Numbered from the stretch's first letter, positions 7,847 through 14,671 are shown. The stretch: 16,218 nucleotides of DNA from CAYRTD01 sp964426915 (GCA_964426915.1 CAYRTD010000095.1:1-16218); one strand, 5' to 3'. Notes: generated by a model from the letters alone, not told the origin. Made by a program: numbers and translations.

Positions 7847-8548
7847 TTACATGTTTTTAATATCCCCACCCCCAAAGATAGCAACTCCTTTAATATGGAT
7901 TGTTTTGTCACCATTTGTTTCAACCGTGCTTCTCTTATCAGAAAAACCTCCAAGGATTCCCACTACATCAGTTTTTACATTCCAGTCGGGAGGAATAAGG
8001 AAATCGCTTCCTCCAAAGATATTAACAACCTCGAGTTCACAGCCTTTTCCAGGGTTTGCATTACGCAGATCGTATTTTCCCCCACCAAATATGGAAATTA
8101 CCTCTCCCCCCTGGAAATTTTTAGAGGTGACAATTTTGTCGCTTCCACCAAAGATATTGACATCATCCAGCCTGTCTAAACTGGATCCAGAATAACTCCT
8201 ATTATGGAACAGGCTTGAACCCTTAAAGAGAATCAGTATCCCTCCGATTATGAATACCGCAGGCCAGAAGAGACGGCGGAATTCCCACGGAACATCAAAT
8301 ACATCAGGAATAATAAAGAATCCGCCGATACCCAGGAGTATGTAACCAGTTACTTTATTTTCCCGGGTAGTTATGAAGATCACCCCGAGCAGGATAAGAA
8401 AAGCCTGCCATGTAAAAATCACATTGCGTATTTCCCATGGGATCAGGTTAAATTGATTACCAATAAGAGCAAGCCCGATAAAAACAAGTATTAACCCAAA
8501 TATTGCAGTTGCACTTTTCGGTTTCCTGTTTTCATTTTTTTTGTCCAT
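7847..8548 (-). CDS. LiaF-like membrane protein (cell-wall-active antibiotic response family)
   Basis: A 233-residue protein. The first half has about four membrane segments (SATAIFGLILVFIGLALIG and the following helices to ILILFKG), the second half is a beta-rich LiaF C-terminal-like domain with three spaced copies of an (I/V)FGG motif: NIFGGSDKI, SIFGGGKYD, NIFGGSDFL, then GILGGFSDK and AIFGGGDIK. Members sense or relay cell-envelope stress and control a two-component system. I start the gene at 8548 because GGAGGT lies seven bases before that ATG. The frame is open for 59 more codons upstream, but that translates tandem heptamer DNA and low-complexity spacer. It is the first gene of the operon with the kinase and regulator. 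Confidence 0.88.
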   Translation of the reverse strand: MDKKNENRKPKSATAIFGLILVFIGLALIGNQFNLIPWEIRNVIFTWQAFLILLGVIFITTRENKVTGYILLGIGGFFIIPDVFDVPWEFRRLFWPAVFIIGGILILFKGSSLFHNRSYSGSSLDRLDDVNIFGGSDKIVTSKNFQGGEVISIFGGGKYDLRNANPGKGCELEVVNIFGGSDFLIPPDWNVKTDVVGILGGFSDKRSTVETNGDKTIHIKGVAIFGGGDIKNM

Positions 8549-8555
8549 GTCTATT

Positions 8556-8561
8556 ACCTCC
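8556..8561 (-). promoter_or_regulatory. Shine-Dalgarno sequence of the LiaF-like gene
   Basis: GGAGGT on the minus strand, seven bases before the ATG at 8548. Strong Shine-Dalgarno sequences are uncommon in Bacteroidota, so this one is useful for choosing the start and rejecting the longer frame that runs into the heptamer repeats. Confidence 0.65.
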
Positions 8562-8661
8562 ATGATTTTGATTTTTTTGATTTTAGAATTGATTTGAATT
8601 TGTGGTATAAAAGTAGGGGATGAAGGGGGATGAGGAAAGGAGAAATCGGTGAATGGTAGTT

Positions 8662-8927
8662 GGTGATCGGTGATTGGTGATTGGTAATCGGTGATCGGTA
8701 ATCGGTAATTGGTGTGATTGACCATAAACGATTCAACGATTCAACGATTAAACCCATGGGCGGTAATCGGTAATCGGTGATCGGTGATCGGTGATCGGTG
8801 ATCGGTAATTGGTGTGATTGGGGTTGGGATTTGGGGAAGGGGGAAGGGTAATCGGTGATCGGTGATCGGTAATTGGTGATCGGTGTAAACGATTCAACGA
8901 TTAAACCCTTATAGGTAATTGGTGATC
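8662..8927. repeat. Tandem heptamer array GGTRATY in four blocks with octamer spacers
   Basis: Seven-base units GGT(A/G)AT(C/T) occur in blocks: seven units at 8662-8710, seven at 8762-8810, five at 8847-8881 and two at 8914-8927. Blocks one and two both end in GGTAATTGGTGTGATTG. The spacers after blocks one and three carry a second repeat, AACGATTC in two or three copies ending in AACCC (about 8727-8754 and 8888-8908). The array fills the divergent region between the LiaF-like operon and the GH2 gene. Because seven is not a multiple of three and the units contain no stop, all minus frames stay open with a seven-residue period (for example PITDYRS), creating false ORFs. The rest of the gene-free region (8928-9169) is AT-rich and presumably holds the GH2 promoter; no exact consensus is visible. 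Confidence 0.9.
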
Positions 8928-9169
8928 GGTTTGGGGTGTAATGGTTTTTGTAATTGTTATAGTTTCACTCTTTTTAGCTTAACTTTTTACTTCTGCTAAT
9001 TTATTATTTATGACATAACAAAAATTATTAGTATTTTTGAGCCATTCAAAAAAAACAGAACTCGTATTTACGAATCATTCAACCACTTAACTGAAAATAC
9101 TTAAATAAATACAACTAATTTCTTTTGTATTTCCTTCGTATTTTAGTGTCGTTGTAGCAAAAAAAAAGC

Positions 9170-9766
9170 ATGATGAAAAACTTCTTACTCACCCTCATTA
9201 TTTCAACATTCCTATTCAACCTTTCAGCCCAGCAATCTGAAATTCTCTACCTATCAGGTAAAGGATTTGACGATGCTGTTGAGTGGGAATTTTACTGCAC
9301 CGATGGCCGTAAAAGTGGTGAATGGACCACTATTCCCGTGCCTTCCAACTGGGAACTGCATGGTTTTGGAGAATACAATTACGGTCATGATAAAAACAAG
9401 GCTGAAGAAGAAGGGCTCTACAAATACCGCTTCACCATTCCTTCTTCCTGGAAAAAGAAGGATGTGGATATAATCTTTGTCGGTTCCATGACCGACACTG
9501 AAGTTAAAATTAATGGTAAGCTTGCAGGACCCATTCACCAGGGGGCATTCTACCAGTTCAAATACGATATATCAGATAAACTGAAGTACGGCAGAGAAAA
9601 CCTTCTCGAGGTAAAAGTCAGCAAGATGTCATCCAATGAAAGCGTGAACCAGGCAGAGCGCAAGGCAGATTACTGGATATTCGGCGGAATTTTCCGGCCC
9701 GTATACCTAAAAGCTTCACCAAAAGAAAATATTGAAAGAATTGCCCTTAATCCGAAGGCAGATGGA
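9170..9766 (+). CDS. Glycoside hydrolase family 2 protein, N-terminal part (cut by scaffold gap)
   Basis: The first 199 codons of a secreted GH2 enzyme such as a beta-galactosidase. A signal peptide (MMKNFLLTLIISTFLFNLSA) is followed by the GH2 sugar-binding jelly-roll domain with its typical landmarks: IPVPSNWELHGFGEYNYG, EEGLYKYRFTIP, VKINGKLAG, and DYWIFGGIFRPVYL at about 168-181. The sequence then runs into 100 N. Glycosidase of a plant or algal beta-linked sugar is the family expectation; the exact substrate is not readable. Either of two consecutive ATGs may be the start. No polysaccharide-utilisation partner genes (SusC/SusD) are visible in the window. Confidence 0.92.
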
Positions 9767-9866
9767 NNNNNNNNNNNNNNNNNNNNNNNNNNNNNNNNNN
9801 NNNNNNNNNNNNNNNNNNNNNNNNNNNNNNNNNNNNNNNNNNNNNNNNNNNNNNNNNNNNNNNNNN
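9767..9866. other. Assembly gap of 100 N
   Basis: Exactly 100 N, the conventional placeholder for a scaffold gap of unknown size. It falls inside the GH2 gene. The two flanks lie in different frames if the gap is taken literally, which is meaningless for a placeholder. From GH2 family layout, the end of the sugar-binding domain is joined here to the end of the TIM barrel, so roughly 1 kb of coding sequence is probably missing. Confidence 0.97.
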
Positions 9867-11192
9867 CCTTTGTCTGCAGGGATGTTCCTGTGGGTCTTTT
9901 CTGATGAGGGGGTTGTCCGGACAGACATGGACGGTTGGATAGACACCCAAAAGAGCAATGCTCCCGACGGTATAACAGGCCCTTACAGAGAAAAAGAAGG
10001 CAGCTATTATACCATCAGGGAAATATGGTCGCCGGTACATATTAACATGGAAGTTCTTCCCCTGACATTCAAGGGGAAGATTCCTGTGGAAAACCGTTTC
10101 TTTTACACAAATTTAAATGAGTGTGATTTCACAGCCGGCTTACATAACTTCGAAGATGGCAAACTGAGTCCTTCCTCTGCCAGCCTTGAGGTAAAAGCCC
10201 CGGACCTTGCACCCGGCAATACCGGGGAAATTAATATTTCACTCCCCTCTGATTTCAGGAAAGGATCGGATTTACTGAGACTTCAGGCTTTTGATCCCCA
10301 TGGAAAAGAGATCATGACCTGGACATGGCCGACCAAAACCCCGGAGAGATTCTGCAAAGAATTACTGAAAGGAAAATCTCTGTCAGCAACCGACGTATCA
10401 GATCAGGAAAACCACATGATATTAGCCGCCAAAAATACCAGGGTTTACATTTCCAAAAAAACGGGTATTATCGATTCTGTAACAGTAAAAGAAAAAATTA
10501 CCGGATTAAAGAACGGTCCTGTACTCACTCATGGAAATACTAAATTCTCAGGACTTGAACAATCTCTCCAGGGGGGACATACGAAAATAAGAGCAAAGTT
10601 CGGAGAAGGTGATGGGATCAGTTATATTGAATATCAACTATCACCGGAAGGATGGTTAAGGATTGAATATAACCACAATCTTAAGGGCGAATTTGAATAC
10701 CTGGGAGTGAATTTTGATTTTCCTGAAGAAAAGATCGTAAAAGTAAACATGATGGCAGACGGACCTTACCGTGTGTATAAAAACCGAATGAAAGGGCCTC
10801 AGTTTGGTTACTGGGAAAAGGACTACAACAATACTGTTACCGGTGAAAGCTGGGAATACCCTGAATTCAAGGGCTATTACTCCAATTTCTACTTTGCTGA
10901 ATTTGTAACAGATGACATCCCATTCTATGCCTGTACGGAAACCGAAGATTTATTTCTAAGGTTATTCACTCCGGAAGATCCTGAGGGGGCATATAATGAA
11001 TACACAGACCCTGTATTCCCTGAAGAAGGGGACATTTCCTTCATGGAGCTTATAAGTCCCATTGGCACCAAATTCAAAAAGGCAGAGCAGTTAGGACCTA
11101 TGGGATACAAAAACAGGATAGATCTCCGGCATTATGATAGTAGACAACCGAGGGTAATTTATTTATACTTTGGGGAGAGACCAGGTGAATAA
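9867..11192 (+). CDS. Glycoside hydrolase family 2 protein, C-terminal part (after scaffold gap)
   Basis: The last 441 residues of the same GH2 enzyme. It opens with GMFLWVFSDEGVVRTDMDGW, the tail of the TIM-barrel domain, then DGITGPYREKEGSYYTIREIWSPV, the familiar end of GH2 barrels where the next domain begins. An immunoglobulin-like domain follows (about residues 65-155), then a beta-galactosidase small-chain-like domain from about 180 (YISKKTGIIDSV). The acid/base and nucleophile glutamates of the active site are not present in either fragment and must lie in the gap. The stop at 11190 is followed 48 bases later by the convergent MarC-family gene. The gene is best treated as intact but unsequenced in the middle, not as a pseudogene. 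Confidence 0.88.
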   Translation, partial: PLSAGMFLWVFSDEGVVRTDMDGWIDTQKSNAPDGITGPYREKEGSYYTIREIWSPVHINMEVLPLTFKGKIPVENRFFYTNLNECDFTAGLHNFEDGKLSPSSASLEVKAPDLAPGNTGEINISLPSDFRKGSDLLRLQAFDPHGKEIMTWTWPTKTPERFCKELLKGKSLSATDVSDQENHMILAAKNTRVYISKKTGIIDSVTVKEKITGLKNGPVLTHGNTKFSGLEQSLQGGHTKIRAKFGEGDGISYIEYQLSPEGWLRIEYNHNLKGEFEYLGVNFDFPEEKIVKVNMMADGPYRVYKNRMKGPQFGYWEKDYNNTVTGESWEYPEFKGYYSNFYFAEFVTDDIPFYACTETEDLFLRLFTPEDPEGAYNEYTDPVFPEEGDISFMELISPIGTKFKKAEQLGPMGYKNRIDLRHYDSRQPRVIYLYFGERPGE

Positions 11193-11240
11193 TATCACAG
11201 GAAAAAAGGCCGGATCAGGTTAAGGAAGCGGAAAAACATC

Positions 11241-11825
11241 TTAATTCTTAAGTTCAAGGCCTGTATTGGATAGAAAGAGCCGGATAGCGATTGCCAGAAG
11301 AATGATCCCGAAAAACTTTCTCAGGATATGGAGTCCACCAGGACCCAGCACCCGTTCGAACCATTTCGTCATCCTGAGTACCAGGTAAACGAAAATCATA
11401 TTAAGCAGAAGGGCGATAAGAATATTAATTGTCTGATATTCCGCTTTCAGTGAAAGCAGTGTGGTTATGGATCCGGCTCCGGCAATAAGCGGAAAGGCAA
11501 GTGGCACTATTGCACCTGCACCCTTCCCGGGTGCTTCATGTTTAAAAAGCTCAATACCAAGCACCATTTCTATACCCAGCAAAAAAACCACGATAGAACC
11601 CGCGATAGCGAAGGAAGATATATCCACTCCGAAAATACTTAAGAGGGGGGTCCCGATAAACAGAAATCCCAGCATAATGCCAAGCGCTACGAGGGTAACC
11701 TTTTCGGCATTGATACTCCCTGTTTTGGCTTTCAGGTCAAGAATAATTGGTACTCCGCCCAGAATATCGATAATAGCGAACAGTACCATAAAAGCGGCGA
11801 ATATTTCAACGAAATTTATGTTCAT
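11241..11825 (-). CDS. MarC-family integral membrane protein
   Basis: A 194-residue protein with six predicted membrane segments, the size and layout of the MarC (UPF0056) family. Signature stretches are FAIIDILGGVPIILDL near the N-terminus (family: dPiGxiPifl), LLGIEMVLGI, and PLAFPLIAGAGSITTLL (about 107-123), the strongly conserved P-P-x-GAG-IT block. The biochemical role of this family is unresolved; early links to multiple antibiotic resistance were not upheld. It stands 57 bases downstream of the SHOCT gene on the same strand, so the two may share a transcript. Confidence 0.92.
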   Translation of the reverse strand: MNINFVEIFAAFMVLFAIIDILGGVPIILDLKAKTGSINAEKVTLVALGIMLGFLFIGTPLLSIFGVDISSFAIAGSIVVFLLGIEMVLGIELFKHEAPGKGAGAIVPLAFPLIAGAGSITTLLSLKAEYQTINILIALLLNMIFVYLVLRMTKWFERVLGPGGLHILRKFFGIILLAIAIRLFLSNTGLELKN

Positions 11826-11882
11826 GATTTTTTATTTGGCCGCAAAAGTAAGAAAATTGTATGGAAAATGCACCACAATCGC

Positions 11883-12107
11883 TCACACCAGGTCTTTTTT
11901 CCGTTTTTCGAATTCTTCCTTATCAATTTGCCCCCGGGCATATCGTTCTTTTAAGATATCGAGAGCGGTTTTTCCCGCAGGCTGATTTACATTCTCTCTT
12001 CTTTTTGTTGCTCTTACGGCAAACAGAACGATAAGGATTAATACTATAAAAATTACTATCCACCACCAGCCGATTCCCCAGCCGTGTGTTCCGTATTCAT
12101 GCATCAT
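11883..12107 (-). CDS. Small membrane protein with C-terminal SHOCT domain
   Basis: A 74-residue protein. After a short His/Gly/Trp-rich start there is one membrane helix (about residues 12-32), a basic stretch (ATKRRENVN), and a C-terminal SHOCT domain ALDILKERYARGQIDKEEFE (about 48-67) that ends in KKDLV. SHOCT domains are short alpha-helical modules found at protein ends and are thought to mediate oligomerisation; these tiny anchored versions are common in Bacteroidota, often in metal- or stress-related loci. AAGGAG six bases before the ATG at 12107 supports the start; a second ATG follows directly. Confidence 0.85.
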   Translation of the reverse strand: MMHEYGTHGWGIGWWWIVIFIVLILIVLFAVRATKRRENVNQPAGKTALDILKERYARGQIDKEEFEKRKKDLV

Positions 12108-12662
12108 TGGAGACTCCTTTCATTTTGATTATTAAAAACAGAGATCTTTGGATTTTGACATATCATCAGGATTTTTTCTTTACGAATTTTTTCCCGGTTT
12201 AAGCCAAAAAAAAGCCACTCAGACAAAGCCGTTCTACCTATGTTCTTCATTATTCAGGATATAAACACAGAAAATACCAGGTGTTTGTTCATAATGTCTG
12301 ATATCTTCCTTGCTTTATTTACAGACTGCTATTAATAAAATCATGCCATACATTATGTATATCCAACTCTCATTTCAAAAGCGTTTAAACACAAGCCTTA
12401 ATAATTAATGTGTAAGGCATTAAAAAAAAGATGTGTGAGGAATCCTTCATTCATTCAGGGGAATTTTTCCACAGGGGTTTATCAGGGAATTTATTTATCG
12501 GCAAAGATAACTTCTGAGATCATAGAACTAAAGATGAGATTGCTGGGGCAGATAGTTCTGTTCAATAACACGTTAAATTTCTCCTGTTTTACCAAAAAAA
12601 GTTCAATCCGAGACGCTGAGATTTTGCTGTTTTTTCCATTAAAGAGTAAAACAATATAAAAA
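12108..12662. other. AT-rich gene-free region upstream of the integrase
   Basis: About 555 bases without a supported gene. Open frames of 83 (plus, from 12408) and 63 (minus) codons overlap here but show no signal, domain or start-site support. AAACAC at 12263-12268 is inverted at 12281-12286 (GTGTTT), a weak hairpin. The region must hold the promoters of the SHOCT gene (minus) and the integrase (plus), but no clear TAnnTTTG pair is visible. It may also contain the left boundary of the integron-like element. Confidence 0.5.
12114..12119 (-). promoter_or_regulatory. Shine-Dalgarno sequence of the SHOCT gene
   Basis: AAGGAG on the minus strand six bases upstream of the ATG at 12107, in agreement with that start. 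Confidence 0.5.
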
Positions 12663-13775
12663 ATGAATACTATCAGACTCAAAACCGAAAAAAAGAAGGG
12701 CAGTTTTTACCTTTGTTTATACAGCCCTTATGACACTAAAATTATTGAAGCAATTAAAAAAATTGAAAATGCGAGGTGGGACTGGGAGAAGAAATACTGG
12801 CATTTCCCATACACTCAGGAGAGGGTCGAAAAATTAAAAGAATTACTTAAAGACATTGCCATTCTTGATTTCTCTGAAACAGAGGAAGCATATTTATCAT
12901 CAAAAAGAGTGTTATCTGGCGAGCTTAGCCCTGATGATTACAAGAAGCTCGACCGGTTCAGGAAGTACATGGAACACAAAAGGTACAGTGAATCAACAGT
13001 TTCTTCATATTTACACTCCATCACACGGTTTATGCAATTTTTAAAACCCAAAGAAATTTTGGATGCTAATGAAGAGGATATTATTGATTATGTTCACAAT
13101 TACATTATTCCGAACGGATACAGCTATACCTTTCAGAATCACACCATAAATTCCGTGAAGTTATTTTTTAGAAAAGTTTATCCAACCCAATTCAACATAG
13201 AAAAAATTGAAAGACCCCGCAAAGAGCAGAAGCTGCCAAATGTGCTTAGTACGGAGGAAATAGAGAAGATTCTGACTTCAACAAAAAATCCGAAACACCG
13301 TGTCATGTTAAGCATGCTCTATGCTTGCGGTTTACGCAGGGGAGAAATATTAAATTTGGTTCCGGGAGATATTGACAGTAAACGAGGTGTATTAATAGTA
13401 CGACAGGGAAAAGGAAACAAGGATCGTATTGTAAACCTGCCTCAAAAGTTACTTGAAGAATTGAGAAAATACTACAAAGCCTACAAGCCGGAACGCTACC
13501 TTTTTGAGGGCCAAAAGTCTGGTGAGAAATACACTCCGACAAGTTTGAGTTCAGTTTTGAAGCAATCAGTAAAGAAGGCCAAAATCAACAAACCCGTAAC
13601 ACCCCACTGGCTTCGGCACAGTTTTGCCACTCATTTGATGGAACTTGGTACGGATATTCGCATAATACAGGAATTACTAGGACACAAGAGTTCAAAAACG
13701 ACAGAAATTTACACCCATGTCAGCACACGACTTATTCAGAATTTAAAATCACCATTTGACGATATGGACATATAA
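12663..13775 (+). CDS. Tyrosine recombinase of an integron-like element (Xer-like catalytic domain, unusual N-terminal module)
   Basis: A 370-residue site-specific recombinase. Catalytic residues are all present: Arg225 (ACGLRRGE), the hairpin lysine in GKGNKDR (about 250-253), His315 and Arg318 (PHWLRHSFATH), His341 (LLGHKSS) and the nucleophile Tyr350 (TEIYTHVS). A core-binding (SAM-like) domain covers about 90-175. Residues 1-75 are an extra module with the block ARWDWEKKYWHFPYT (37-51), not part of XerC, XerD or class 1 IntI. The Arg-to-His distance is 90 residues, close to the ~96 of XerD and well short of the ~131 of IntI1, so the IntI-specific helical insertion is missing. Still, its downstream neighbourhood has attI- and attC-like sites, so I infer that it acts as a cassette integrase. 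The ATG at 12663 is the first in frame after an AT-rich leader. Confidence 0.93.
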   Translation: MNTIRLKTEKKKGSFYLCLYSPYDTKIIEAIKKIENARWDWEKKYWHFPYTQERVEKLKELLKDIAILDFSETEEAYLSSKRVLSGELSPDDYKKLDRFRKYMEHKRYSESTVSSYLHSITRFMQFLKPKEILDANEEDIIDYVHNYIIPNGYSYTFQNHTINSVKLFFRKVYPTQFNIEKIERPRKEQKLPNVLSTEEIEKILTSTKNPKHRVMLSMLYACGLRRGEILNLVPGDIDSKRGVLIVRQGKGNKDRIVNLPQKLLEELRKYYKAYKPERYLFEGQKSGEKYTPTSLSSVLKQSVKKAKINKPVTPHWLRHSFATHLMELGTDIRIIQELLGHKSSKTTEIYTHVSTRLIQNLKSPFDDMDI

Positions 13776-13818
13776 AAAAAAAGATTATCTTAGTAAATAT
13801 ATAATTCAATAAAACTTT

Positions 13819-13842
13819 ACATACACGGCTAAATTTGTATGT
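13819..13842 (+). promoter_or_regulatory. Hairpin between integrase and attI-like site
   Basis: ACATACA at 13819-13825 pairs perfectly with TGTATGT at 13836-13842 around a ten-base loop, 43 bases after the integrase stop. It could end the integrase transcript (a T-rich stretch GGTTTTTCTT follows at 13851-13860, a few bases too far for a classical terminator) or be part of the attI recombination region. Confidence 0.4.
13830..13837 (+). promoter_or_regulatory. Candidate cassette promoter (Pc-like) -7 element
   Basis: TAAATTTG matches the Bacteroidota -7 consensus TAnnTTTG and lies between the integrase stop and the attI-like crossover, 83 bases before the lipoprotein start. A transcript starting near 13844 would read across the insertion point into the first cassette, as the Pc promoter does in integrons. 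No good -33 TTTG stands at the proper spacing, and the motif overlaps the 3' arm of the 13819-13842 hairpin, so this is tentative. Confidence 0.35.
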
Positions 13843-13860
13843 CATTATAAGGTTTTTCTT

Positions 13861-13886
13861 AACATATAAACAAGTTGTGCGGCAGC
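13861..13886 (+). other. attI-like recombination site with G/TT crossover at 13874/13875
   Basis: The sequence AACATATAAACAAGTTGTGC followed by GGCAGC contains GTTGTGCGG at 13874-13882. By analogy with integrons the crossover is between G13874 and T13875: bases to the left are attI, bases from TTGTGCGG onward belong to the cassette. An AAC at 13861-13863 faces the GTT across ten bases and could be the second half-site. The position directly downstream of the integrase gene, and complementarity of the GTT box to the far end of the cassette, are the evidence. Confidence 0.65.
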
Positions 13887-14665
13887 TGAAAAAACAAAGT
13901 AAATTTTAACAATCAAATAATGAACGAAATGAAAAACAAAACTAAAAGAATGGCACTCGGATTTTTTGCATTAATCGCAATCGGACTAACATCCTGCTCT
14001 GAAAAACAACCAACACAAGACGACATTGTAAAGAACAATGCAGAAACCTATGTCAAACAAAAAATGAATGACCCAAGTAGCTATGAATTTGTCAAACTAG
14101 AACTAATGGACTCAGTAACATTTAGCGACAACATTGAATATCGAAAGGACTATTTCAGCAGAAATATGGAATATGACCGAAGCTCACTTGAAAGACAAGA
14201 AGGATATAAGACTGAATTACCATCAATGTATGATGAAAAGGACGTGGAAGAACTAAAAGCCAAAATTGAGAAAAACGAGAGAATTCTATCGAAAATAGAC
14301 TCATTGGCGACCTTACTAGGAGACAGAAAGAATGAAGTAGCTTCCTATACATACACATTCAGCTTTCGTGGAAATAACGCATTAGGTGCAAAAATTCTGA
14401 ATGAATATGTCGTGCAAACTGACCCTGCACCAGATTTTAAAATCATCAATATGACAGATGATAAAGACAAGATTTTTTTAAACCCTAATGACTTTCCAGG
14501 TTATAGAGAAATGATTGAAAAGAATTTATAAAAAGCCGACCGCACAACAATGGCTATACGTAATGCGGGCGAAAGTGCTGATATGAAAGTAATTACATTA
14601 TATAAACTAACTGCTAAACGGAAAGTGAAGCGCCTTGAAATCCCGCACTACGCATAGCCGATCCG
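13875..14665 (+). mobile_element. Complete 791-bp gene cassette carrying one lipoprotein gene
   Basis: The unit starts TTGTGCGG at 13875 and ends with the G of GTTAGCATC at 14665. Joining its ends recreates GTTGTGCGG, which is perfectly complementary over nine bases to CCGCACAAC at 14540-14548 inside its own attC, while the present right neighbour GTTAGCATC matches that box only in GTT/AAC. That is exactly the relation expected when a circular cassette has inserted at attI ahead of another one. It carries a single gene with little spare DNA: 45 bases before the start and only three between the stop and the attC. Confidence 0.75.
13920..14531 (+). CDS. Cassette-borne lipoprotein of unknown function
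   Basis: A 203-residue protein. The N-terminus is a lipoprotein signal peptide: basic NKTKR, a hydrophobic stretch, and lipobox LTSC with the lipidated Cys26. The residues that follow (CSEKQ) have the polar, acidic character of Bacteroidota surface-export signals, though weakly. The mature part has a motif AETYVKQKMNDPSSYEFVKL (about 41-60) like that seen in small envelope proteins of this phylum, then a charged, probably coiled-coil region (about 105-130), and a C-terminal beta segment (ASYTYTFSFRG). No enzyme motif is seen. It is the sole gene of the first cassette, directly after the attI-like site, and is likely expressed from a promoter upstream of that site. Base composition is AT-rich. 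Start could be the second Met, at codon 4. Confidence 0.88.
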   Translation: MNEMKNKTKRMALGFFALIAIGLTSCSEKQPTQDDIVKNNAETYVKQKMNDPSSYEFVKLELMDSVTFSDNIEYRKDYFSRNMEYDRSSLERQEGYKTELPSMYDEKDVEELKAKIEKNERILSKIDSLATLLGDRKNEVASYTYTFSFRGNNALGAKILNEYVVQTDPAPDFKIINMTDDKDKIFLNPNDFPGYREMIEKNL

Positions 14666-14671
14666 TTAGCA
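14535..14671 (+). repeat. attC-like site at the end of cassette 1
   Basis: Outer boxes: CCGCACAAC (14540-14548, R''-like) and GTTAGCA (14665-14671, R'-like; the canonical box is GTTRRRY). Inner arms: GGCTATACGTAATGCGGG (14552-14569) and CCCGCACTACGCATAGCC (14642-14659), separated by a 72-base loop. On the top strand the arms make 16 Watson-Crick pairs and two A.C mismatches (14558/14653 and 14563/14648); on the bottom strand these become T.G wobbles, giving 18 continuous pairs. Unpaired spacers of three and five bases separate outer and inner boxes, resembling the unpaired central spacer. Length ~130 is within the known range of attC sites. Clear extrahelical bases of the canonical kind are not visible. 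Confidence 0.8.

Noticed and set aside
8554..8757. Small minus-strand frame rich in PITDYRS-like repeats, and the 59-codon upstream extension of the LiaF-like gene
   Set aside because: Both are translations of the heptamer repeat array, which is open in every minus frame because the units lack stops. A Shine-Dalgarno sequence supports the start at 8548.
8662..8927. Possible CRISPR array
   Set aside because: Units are seven bases in direct tandem with no unique spacers of regular length, and no cas genes are present.
12408..12682. Two overlapping small open frames upstream of the integrase (83 codons plus, 63 codons minus)
   Set aside because: No domain, signal peptide, ribosome-binding site or plausible composition; most likely chance frames in AT-rich DNA.
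12663..13775. Annotation of the integrase as classical IntI, or as housekeeping XerC/XerD
   Set aside because: The IntI-specific insertion is absent (90 residues between Arg and His boxes), and the N-terminal module, 370-residue length and neighbouring attI/attC-like sites do not fit housekeeping Xer.
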